Under the pieces are notes generated by a model that was not told where the DNA came from, made no database searches, and saw nothing but the letters and a program-made list of their open reading frames with translations. This document shows positions 36,209 through 47,200 of a stretch of 64,000 bases of DNA, piece by piece. Source of the DNA: Toxorhynchites rutilus septentrionalis (lineage: Eukaryota; Arthropoda; Insecta; Diptera; Culicidae); contig NC_073746.1 in NCBI RefSeq assembly GCF_029784135.1, positions 245,467,307 through 245,531,306 on the forward strand. Direction: 5' to 3'. Both the position numbers and the translations under genes were made by a program. Every line of letters starts with the position of its first letter. Position 1 is the stretch's first letter.

Positions 36209-37140
36209 AATGACTTGTGTGAGCTGCTTTCTTCATCAAAACTTGCTTTCGCCGATGATTTGAAATTTTTCCGGGTGATCGCATCCGTCAACGATTGTGC
36301 TGCATTACAGGAGGATATAAATCGACTGCTAATCTGGTGCGATGACAACGGCATGCGCGTAAACAGCAAAAAGTGTAAAACAATATGCTTCACACGCTGC
36401 AAAAATTTTATTAGTCATTACTATCACATGGGACTGGATCCTCTGGAACATGTGAATTCAATTTGCGATCTTGGAGTTACTATCGATTCTAAGCTTAAAT
36501 TCAATGAACATATAAGTATCGTAATCGCCAGAGCATACACAGTACTGGGATTTATTCGTCGGCATGCTTCTGGTTTCACCGACGTATATTGCCTCAAGAC
36601 GCTGTACTGCTCGCTCGTTCGCAGTATTCTGGAATATGCCTCCTCGGTTTAGACTCCGTTCCAGGTTACGCAAATCCTTGCGATCGAGCGAATTCAGAAG
36701 AAATTCATGCGGTTTGCCTTGCGTCAGCTCCCATGGAATGATCCAATCAATCTTCCCAGCTATCCTGATCGCTGCAAGTTGATCGATTTAGAAATCCTCT
36801 CTGATAGGCGTAAAAAACAACAGCGACTATTTATTTTCGACCTTATAACTGACAACGTGGATTGCCCCGAATTGCTACAGCAGGTTCCGTGGAATATTCC
36901 TTCTCGTCGTTTCCGGAATTCCCCATTATTCCTAATTCCCTTCCACAGAACGATCTATGGCTTTAACAACTGTTTTAATTTATGTTTGCGATCGTTTAAC
37001 AATGTTGGTGAGGAATTTGATTTCACTTTGTCCAAAAATGTGGTTAGTGTTAGAATAAGGTGTTTAGATTAAATTAGTTTGTAAGAAAACAATCTGTACG
37101 ACGTAGTCGACGATGGTGGAAATATAAATTAATAAATAAA

Positions 37141-38195
37141 TAATGGTTTCGAACGAAGTGCAAATCCGGTTGAATGCAGAATCGGGATGGTTGTTATTTG
37201 CTCAATCGTAGCTCTTATCACGACAATAATAGAACAATGAAACAATCACAATCGACTCGAAATAACTTATAAAACAATTACAAAAATGGTAAAACATAAT
37301 GAAACACAGGAATCCATATGAAATAAATAAATCGGGATCTCCAAACAGCGATACTATTAAATGTATCGTCATCATTCATCTGAGGTATGTTTATGTCACG
37401 CTCTGAGCAAACGTGTTTCATAGGTTCATGTATGATTAATCAATAAGTGTATGCATGCTCGAGTGAACCAATGCGGTATCTTCGCTATTATAATACAGTA
37501 GGTTAAACATCAAACCGTGAACTAAGTGGGTGGAAAATTTCGAATGTTTGTGTGTGTGCTCAATATCAAAAATCTTTAGCAACTTCGAATGAATTCTTCA
37601 AGGAAAAGCTTCTATTATTTTAATTTAGAATTGTTATTTGCATTCTACCGATAGTGGAAAAAAAGTGGGAAGATATCTGTTTTTCAGTTGTTTTCTTTTT
37701 TGTGTTCGCAGCAATCATTATCGATTGACACGTCAAGCGTATGCCACTATCCGTTAATTGGTTTATTTTTTGTATTTTCAATTACAATAGTCGATAACAA
37801 CTCGAAACAAAGTGATCACTCTGACTAGCAGATTAAAGATTATTTTAAAAAAAACTTATCACTTATCATCTAGGAAGCTACAAAAGCAGTTCCGTAGAAC
37901 CGAAACAAAACTTACTGCTCACTGTCACAAAATTGAATCAATAGGTTTAAATTCTCGATTTAATCACATTTAACTTGAACTAAAAAACAGAGACTCAATC
38001 GTCTCAACTGTGGGAAATCAGGAAAAAGAACTTTTCCGGTGGCTTATTTCTCTAGGTTTCTTAACGATAATAACTTATATTCAAATTGGAGAGATAAAAC
38101 TGGTTTGTTGGTTTGTTTTTCTATTATTATTATTTGTGGTTTTTCTTCCGATTCAAAATAAATTTCTCAACCACTCCCCGATTGTACGACGCTTC
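37141..38195. other. AT-rich DNA downstream of the transporter gene
   Basis: Lies 3' of the transporter's stop codon on the minus strand; should include its 3' UTR. Minus-strand AATAAA-like words occur near 38156-38162 (TTTATTT on the plus strand). No other gene seen. Confidence 0.4.
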
Positions 38196-38288
38196 CTAAA
38201 CATCAGCTCCCGCCTTGATCAGTTTCTCCTCCACGAAACAGTCGGTAAGCAACACCGCGGCGCCGTTCGTTTTGTTGCCGGTGGAACT
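38196..38288 (-). CDS. MCT coding exon 6 (terminal)
   Basis: Acceptor TTCCTATTCCAACAG; encodes a 30-aa hydrophilic tail containing VLLTDCFVEEKLIKAGADV and ends TAG at 38198-38196. Phase 0 matches exon 5. Less certain than the others because it is short and 6.4 kb away, but splice site, phase and clean stop agree. Confidence 0.65.
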   Translation of the reverse strand, partial: SSTGNKTNGAAVLLTDCFVEEKLIKAGADV

Positions 38289-41200
38289 CTGTTGGAATAG
38301 GAAATACAAATCGTTAGATAGTTAATTCAGTAGACATATTGACATGTCTTCGCTAGCTACTCGATGTGGGGATTCATTATTCCGGCCATTATGGTGCAAT
38401 TCCAAATAAAATCGAAATTAAAATGCCGATTTTAAAAACTTGTATTTATGATTCGAACGAAAGTTTGTATTCCGTTTGGGTTAGAGGAAATATGAGTTTT
38501 CCACAGCAATTGGGATTTTTTTGACTCAAGTGTAACTCTTGAAAAAGGCGTATCGATTATAGTAAAAGAAATCTTTGATAATTTATATCTCAATAACTAT
38601 GAGTTGTATCGAAATAGTGTCTTAGAAAAAGTTATGTTATAAATGTGGTTATGTTATAAACGTGGAAAAAATATACACTGAGAAAAAATTAGTACTCTTT
38701 TTATATTCACAAAAAAAAAACTTTAATTTACAATACCTCAAATACAATTTTTTTAATTTTTTTAATTTTTTTCATATATTTTATATATTTTTATAAGTTA
38801 TGTAGAAAGTTTAAAACATGGGTACAAGATTATAAAACTATTTTTGACGAACTTTGTGGAACATCGAATTTTAATGAATTTTCGAAACTTCGAATTTTTG
38901 TAAGTCAACAATCGTTTCTAGCCACAAATTATGAATCCTGATGTGATTTAAAATAAAAAAGCTCTTCATCCATTTCCTTCTAAATGCAGCCATTCTCGAG
39001 ATATTTGAAAAAACATTTCTAATTAATTATCTTTTTCAATTTTAATTTTTTTTTCTAATTTATATATACACTGGAATCGCTTTTTACGCGGGGTATACGT
39101 GCCGCGTAAATAAAAACCGCGTAAAAGAAAAACGCGTAAATTCCAAAATCCGTGTAAAAAAAAACCGCGTAAATTCCGAAATCCGCGTAAAATAAAACCG
39201 CGTATAAAAAAACCGCGTAAAAAGCGACTTCAGTGTACATGTATTTTTATTTTTTTTTTCTATTTTTTTCGCATAAAATAGAAGTCATGTAGAAAATTTA
39301 AAGAATGAGCCCAAAATGGTAAAACTATTTTTGACGAAATTTGTGGGACATCGAATTTTTATGAATTTTCGTTACATCGTATTTTTGTATGTTAACAATC
39401 ATTTTTAGCCACAAATTATGAATCGGGATGTAATTTAAAACAAAAAAGCTCATTATCAATCTTCTTCGAAATGCAGCCATTTTCGAGATTTTAAAAAAAA
39501 ATATTTCTAATTTATTGTCTTTTCTATGGTAAATAGGTTCTTTTAATATGTTTGTCGTGCTATACCGCCATGTTCATGGAATTTTATGAATGTGCTCATA
39601 ATTTTGAACAACTTTTCCAAATACATCATAATTTAACTGTCGGTCGTTTTTCAAACAGAACGAATTTATTTATGTTGTTAAATGACAGATGGCGCTAGGT
39701 CGAACTTTCATCCACACGGCCACAAGTCACCTCACTTCGTCTAAAGCCAGGCGTGTCGCCGGCGAGCTGGAAGTATTTTTGAATGAGCACAACGAATTAG
39801 GGAAATACTTTAAATCACACTTGCTCGGTTTACAAAATGACTGCCACGTTATTGTCATCAATTTTGATAAAACATCTGCTGGAGAGCACGTGTCTAGATT
39901 TAGTGGTTAAGGGTTACTAAAATCATAGAAGGTGTCGGCACAATGACGCGAGAAATTGTGATTCGAAAAAAAACAATAATCTGGAATTCATCGTTAACGC
40001 ACATCGTTCATGCGGCTCTCTCCATGTTCTTGTTACTTGCATCTTTTTTAGTAGTACTCAGTTGAGATTTCCATACCAAAACAACACGCTTTGAATGTAT
40101 TCTGAGTAGCAAACTCTAGAAGATGTGTGACCGCAACGCAAATCAGAAGTAATATCTTTGACGAAAAATGCCCGATCGTTCTGAAAGAACCAAATAAATT
40201 CTGCACAAACATTAAACAACGTGATCCTGCCACAGGTACTCCATTCATTATGAACATCATTACTCATTTTGTAATAATAACTGAATAGCTATATCAGATG
40301 TATAACATAAAGGAGTGCGCTCGATAGATATCGTATGATGCCATTATATGATGTCGTGAGCTGTACAAACAATTCATGGTCGACATGTACGATAATCAAC
40401 ATAAGTGGCTTGAGGAAGAATACATTCACTTGGGAAACGCTATCATGAGCAACGCCTTAACAGCGTCAGAGTCAAAATTATCCGAACGGATTGCAATTCG
40501 TTCGACTCAAGTCCAATCAAGTTGTGCAAATGTGTCAACCTTGCGATGCAATTCGACATAGACAACATTGAGCTCCGTGTTCCATTTCTGTGAAGCAAAA
40601 ATGCAAAATGGATATTCGGGAGGAATAAACACGCTTTTAAACCATTTTTTTTAATGAAAGTTAATTCTACATATCAAGAAGATTTGATGGAAATGCAAGG
40701 AAATTTATAAACAAAAAAGTTATGTTAGGGTTAGGACTATGTCTTCTATGTATTTAAACGACATCGAGTGATCGTAAAATCCGATCGAGTTTCGATACTA
40801 GTTCGATACTGTTACCACAATAATGGTGTATCAATTAATGTGGTAACATGGTCCATGCGATGATTCGAAACCTTCATCGACTTGCATGGTAGATGAAATA
40901 TGTACAAAGCGTTTTCCTAGAGATTACATTTTTACTGATAATGTCATTCACAAATATCAACAACGCAGACATTGAAATTGAAAATCGTTGAGTAGTACCA
41001 TATTCGCCTCAGCTGAGCAAAGAACAATTAATACATTTGCAAGTCCGTGGATAAAGGAAGTGGCAATATGGCTGTGGTTCTAAATTGGAATACCGTTGTG
41101 AATACTCCTCGATTGAATCACAAAAACGAAGTAATGCGGTCCAAATAAGAACGATATATCAGCTCCATTGTTGTCTGGCGTATCGTTGGTTTCTCAATTC

Positions 41201-44200
41201 ATGAACGAGACCCATCATTTATAAATTTAGCCGTGCATATAGAGAAGCGCGTATTTTCCTCCAACGACTTTATTTTATTTTTCAACCTGACTACAAAAAC
41301 GACGAAAATCTATTACTTTTTTGACGTAGAACTACGTCTTTCATTAAGGGTGCCAAATCAGAAAACAGGTCACGTTTTTACGAAATAAAGTTAACGTTAA
41401 TAACTATTTTTGCCGCGAACGGATTTTGACGATTTACATACCAAACGAATCGTAAATTCCCTAAGATTTGTTTGATATTCTATACATCACAATCCCCTGG
41501 TGTGTAAATGGTTAAAATTCATGAAAACTATAAGCGTTTCCATTTTCCCATACATTTGTTCTACTGACTTGTGTGCTTTCCCGAACAGAGCTGTCAATAA
41601 CGAGCAACTTATCGACGAGCAACGAAGGGGAAATCGTAAGATTTAAAGTCTCCGTGAACAAAGGAAATGAAGAAGAACGAAGGGGAGTATTTGCCTAGAA
41701 TGTAAACAGTGTATCTCACTGAGGCAAACTTTCAGTCTCGTTCTGTTTTCAAAGCAATGAACATCGCTTGTTCTTCCTTGTTTTGTGTCATCACATGCCT
41801 TCGTTTCGGGTTGAGCTGTACACTCGACCAAGTTATCCATTCGCTGATGTCTCTGGAATTGCAATCATTGCATCAATCTGACGCCATTACATTACATTAC
41901 AAAATAAATGTTCTGGAATTTGGTCTGCGATTTAGTTTCGCGTGGCGGTAGCAAGACTCTTGCCACCAAGGATGCAGCTAAGCTAATCTAGACCGGCAAT
42001 ATTAACAGAAAGGAGACAGAACGGAGATAAGTGTGTTTTAGATATATTTAGTCGCTTCAAGCCATCGGAATATGGATATTCATGTGTGCAGATGCGTGTT
42101 TTATGACCCTTACGTAAAAATAGTGCGGAAACCGACTGTATCTGAGTCTATGTCAATTGCGAAAAAGGTCACCGGAATAGTGTTCGAGGTAAATTTTCAA
42201 TGCATTGACATGAAACAAATTGCGACATACAATCAGTATTTTTCTGCGAGGGCAAGAATAAATCATCAATCAATTATCGTCAACTGATTCTACAATAAAA
42301 ATATTCAGGGCGATCAAACTATTCCACTAAACAGTTGTTTCTAAAATTTCACAGCATTACAAAATAATATCCAAGGTTATTATACAAGCTTATATAAAAT
42401 AACAGCGTAGTTCTACGTCAACAATGCGGTCGTATCTTGGACACAACCTGCTATAATTTTTTCTTTACATTTAACTTTTGAGAGATCATACATATCTGTC
42501 ACATTAATGAAATACATTGCATCATGAAACATCATATCAACTTCCGTTGCAATCGTTTCATCCGTTGTTATCATCGATCACATTCAAATAATTTTGTAGA
42601 TCGTTGAAACATTCATACACGCTTGAAATACATTAGTTATGTTTTATTTAACACCTAAAATATTCTCTATAAATAATTTCAATGGCAGAACAACGATCAG
42701 CTAGTTTACTATAAAAATTGATAATGAGCTTTTTTTAGAAAATCACATGAAGATTCATAATTTGTGCCTAAAAATGATTGTTAACATACAAAAATTCCAA
42801 GTATTGAAAAATTCATTAAAATTCAATGTTCCGCAAAAAGTTCGTCAAAAATAGTTTCACCATCTTGGGCTCATTCTTTAAATTTTCTACATGACTTCTA
42901 TTTTTTATGACAATAAAGACAATAAATTAGAAATGTTTTTTTTTCAAATATCTCGAGAATGGCTATCTTTAGAGGGGGATTGATAAAGAGCTTTTCCATT
43001 TTAAATCACATCAGGATTCATAATATGTGGCTAAAAATGATTGTGAACATGCAAAAATTCCAAGTTTTGAAAAATTCATAAAAATTCGATGTTCCACAAA
43101 GTTTGTCAAAAATAGTTTTACCATCTTGGGCTCATTTTTTAAATATCCTACAATACTTCTATTTTATATGAAAAAAAAATAAAAAATACATATATAAATT
43201 TAAAAAAAATATAAAATTGAGAAAGACAATAAATTAGAAATGTTTTTTAAAATATCTCGAGAATGGCTACCTTTAGAAGGAGGTTGGTAAAGAGCTTTTT
43301 CATTTTAAATCACATCAGGATTCATAATATGTGGCTAAAATCGATTGTTAACATAGAAAAATTCGAAGTTTCGAAAATTCATAAAAAATCGATGTTCCAC
43401 AAAGTTCGTCAAAAATAGGTTTACCATCTTGTACCCATTTTTTGAATGTTTCTTTATGACTTCTATTTTTTATAAGAAACAAATTTAAAAAAAATAAAAA
43501 ATATGTATTTTAGATATCGCAAATTAAAGTTTTTTTTGTAAATAAAAAAAGTGTAGTAATTTTTCTTCTTAGTCTATAACTCTTTCCAAAACACTATTTC
43601 GGTAGGACTCATAATTTTTGAGATATAAATTATCAAAGATTTCTCTTACTAAACTCGATACGCCCTATTCAAAAGTTACACTTGAGTCAAAAAATTACCA
43701 AATGGAAAACTTATATTTCCTCCAACCCAAACGGAATACACACTTTCATTCGATTCAAAAATACTCATGTTTTGTCATTTGTCGATTTCATTTGGAATTG
43801 CTCTATGGATACATCACCAGAACAATTTCAATTTGTGAACACTGATCCCGATCCAACGATCTGAACTAGTGCAAGAACAAGGTTTTTTTCCAATGTTTTT
43901 TTCACCGGTCACAGCTTACCAGTCCAAACAACATATTTGGAAATGTTTTCTGGTAGAGTAATATAGAAAAAAAGTTCCACCAAAATTGTTGATTCAGTGA
44001 AATCACATTTTTCTGAAGAAGCACGTGAGGTGAAAAATGTTTATAAATAGTTGCATATGCTGTATATCCAACAGCAGTGGTGGGTTATAAAGAGAGCTTC
44101 AGGTACACATAAAACCAGAAGTCATTCGTTTTAGTGAACGGTTACAAGAGTGTATCTCGTCGATGCATCGCCCCCTTCTAGTACTGTGTGTGATAATCAC

Positions 44201-47200
44201 GCTAAATTCTCTCCTGGAACATCGCTCCAAATGTCAGGTTGGAATATTATAACAAATTTTACGACCACAGAACCCCTATATGTAATTCGTTCTCCAACAG
44301 GCCCAGCTGTTCGGTTTCCGCGGGCCACTGAGTCGCGGGCCACTGAGTCGTGGACCACTGAGTCGTGGACCACTGAAACGTGGACCGCTTGCGTGGAGGA
44401 AACCTCGTTTGGGATGGGTTCTAGCACCCAACCCTAATGCCTTTGAAGATGACAACGAAGGTGACGACGATGCTGAGGCTTTTGAAAGTTTCCAGCGAGC
44501 AGCGGCTCCGCACCATAGTGTCCAACCGGACGATATGGGACTACATTCGAGGGTGATAGGTTTCTTCAATGCTGATGGAACCATCGATCATTTGCGAAAG
44601 TAGAAAAAGTGTTGTCCTCACGATATTTTTAAGAATTAACATCGCAGCTAGATATAGATACTACCACGTTTACTTACTGTCAAATTATTCATCCCGTAAC
44701 AATCGAAAGTGGTGCTCTTTTCCTTCGAGGTGCGTCTTTGGTTGAATTTCTTGTACTTGCCAATAGCAGGAAGTACAAGCAACAGCAAGCCGGAAAGTGC
44801 TATAAAAATGCCGGCTAGATAGAACGACAGATTGTAGTTCTCGGTGATGTCCGAAATCCACCCTGAAAGAAAGTTGGAACGAATTGTAGAGTGATTGCCT
44901 GTGTTATTGTTTTATTAAATGAAAACTTACCGGCCAACGGTGGACCCACCAAATTAGCCAAACCCTGCACCAGAAGCAGCAATCCGTAGGCATTCGTGAA
45001 TCGTTCCAGCGTGATGAGTTCCACCAATATAATACTTGTCAGGGAGTAATTGGCGGCGATGAACAAACCAAATGCGCCCGCCAGACAGGAAAGGGCCTTG
45101 TTTATAAAGAAAATTGGTCATTTAATGAAATCGAAAACAATTTCAACTTACAGTATAATCAGTGAATAACGGTACTAGCGCCGTGACCAGTCCACAAAAT
45201 CCCATACAAACAGCGTAAGTGAAGTTAGCATTCACAGACTTACGATCGCCCATCCAACCGAGGACAACCTAGTAGAGAAACAATCATTACTTCACTTTAG
45301 ACCGATTCCACGAAAAACAGCCAATTTCGGCGCGACCCTTTTCAATTTTATTGAAACTTGGTACATATGATGGAAGCTACCCAAAATTACAAATCATTAC
45401 ATATGACCAATTTAAATTACAACTGATTTTCTAAAAGGGCGATCTTTCTTTCAAAAAATCGTTACTACAATTCCAGATGTCTGATTAAAATATGAGGATT
45501 AACAAAGTTTTCTGGAAAATAATGAACTATTCAGGGAAAAAAACGTTATAAATGCACTGTTGAAAAATCTGACTCAAAATTTTTATATCTCAAAACGCCC
45601 CCCTTCGATATTTTTTATATATTTTCAATGGAAAACCCTTCCAATTTAACAAAATTTACACAGTGTGATAGCTGCTAACTGCTACTTGTCTAATTATTTT
45701 CTAGCTTTTAGTACATCATTATATTTAATCGCAGTTAAACCGTTTAGCTAGAAAAGTTTTTTGTACTTATTTTATTTTCTAGTTTTTAGTACATTATCTG
45801 TTTCATTAGAATATTTCTCCACAATAAAACCATTGTACTTTATTCTATCAGTCAAAAAATTTCATTTGATACCGATATTGAGTGGATAGCAGAAAATACA
45901 TAGTGTGTTCTCCAAGTCAAGTTCGTTCGTTTGATACACATATCTCAATCAACCTTTTTTTTGAGATGATATGGAATCAGCTATTTTGTAGCGGCGGCCA
46001 AATTGTAATTTTCAAGATAAACAGTTTTAAAATGACATCAGAGATAAAGGTATTTTATAAATTCAGTCAGCTCCTATTGGTCAAATTTCTATTGATGTGG
46101 GACAACCCTACAGACATACAAACATACATACGAACAGTTCAAGCTAAATAAAACCGTTTAATAAAGTAATTTGCTATTTTGTGATCGCGGCCATCTTGGA
46201 TTTGGATTTTTCGAGCCCTTTCATTTAATCGGGTTTTTAGAAAATATGCAGCCCGCCATTTGATAGTGGCAGCCATCATAGATTTCCATTTTACCCATAT
46301 TAATGGGGTTTTGACATAATATGTAGTCCGCAATTTGTATTGTATACAAACATACAAACATACAAACATACAAACATACAAACATACAAACATACAAACA
46401 TACAAACATACAAACATACAAACATACAAACATACAAACATACAAACATACAAACATACAAACATACAAACATACAAACATACAAACATACAAACATACA
46501 AACATACAAACATACAAACATACAAACATACAAACATACAAACATACAAACATACAAACATACAAACATACAAACATACAAACATACAAACATACAAACA
46601 TACAAACATACAAACATACAAACATACAAACATACAAACATACAAACATACAAACATACAAACATACAAACATACAAACATACAAACATACAAACATACA
46701 AACATACAAACATACAAACATACAAACATACAAACATACAAACATACAAACATACAAACATACAAACATACAAACATACAAACATACAAACATACAAACA
46801 TACAAACATACAAACATACAAACATACAAACATACAAACATACAAACATACAAACATACAAACATACAAACATACAAACATACAAACATACAAACATACA
46901 AACATACAAACATACAAACATACAAACATACAAACATATAAACATACAAACATACAAACATACAAACATACAAACATACAAACATACAAACATACAAACA
47001 TACAAACATACAAACATACAAACATACAAACATACAAACATACAAACATTACACGGCGGAGAAAGGCAGGTGGACGTATGGGCTCATACCGGTACTATCG
47101 ACCTGGCTGAACAGGAAGCACGGGGAGGTGAATTTTCATCTGACACAGTTCCTGTCTGGACATGGCTGCTTCAGGCAATATTTGCACCGGTTCGGGCACG

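Larger units (their letters stand above)
34050..37140 (+). mobile_element. Jockey-clade non-LTR retrotransposon, 5'-truncated and broken
   Basis: Pieces in order: endonuclease end (SIGDFNLPNLRW, 34056-34355), linker and RT N-terminus (34409-35158: YNKPWWTSDLRNLRNRIRNR, STKGPGTDNLPPVLLKK), a ~480-bp foreign insertion (35222-35700), RT core (35735-36652: VDFAKAFDTVPH, SGVPQRSVLGPLIF, FADDLKFF) and C-terminus (36653-37072). TAG at 36650-36652 replaces an expected Trp in the same frame. The endonuclease is frameshifted before its DHHPF motif. No RNase H, consistent with Jockey. The 3' end is (TAAA)n-like near 37120-37140. Motif SGVPQRS has Arg where the family has Gly. Confidence 0.85.

Noticed and set aside
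35905..36213. 102-codon repetitive frame overlapping the RT
   Set aside because: Shadow frame of the 159-bp duplication.
43618..43864. Open frames near the right inverted arm
   Set aside because: Fall inside the repeated arm sequence, whose other copies do not conserve them.
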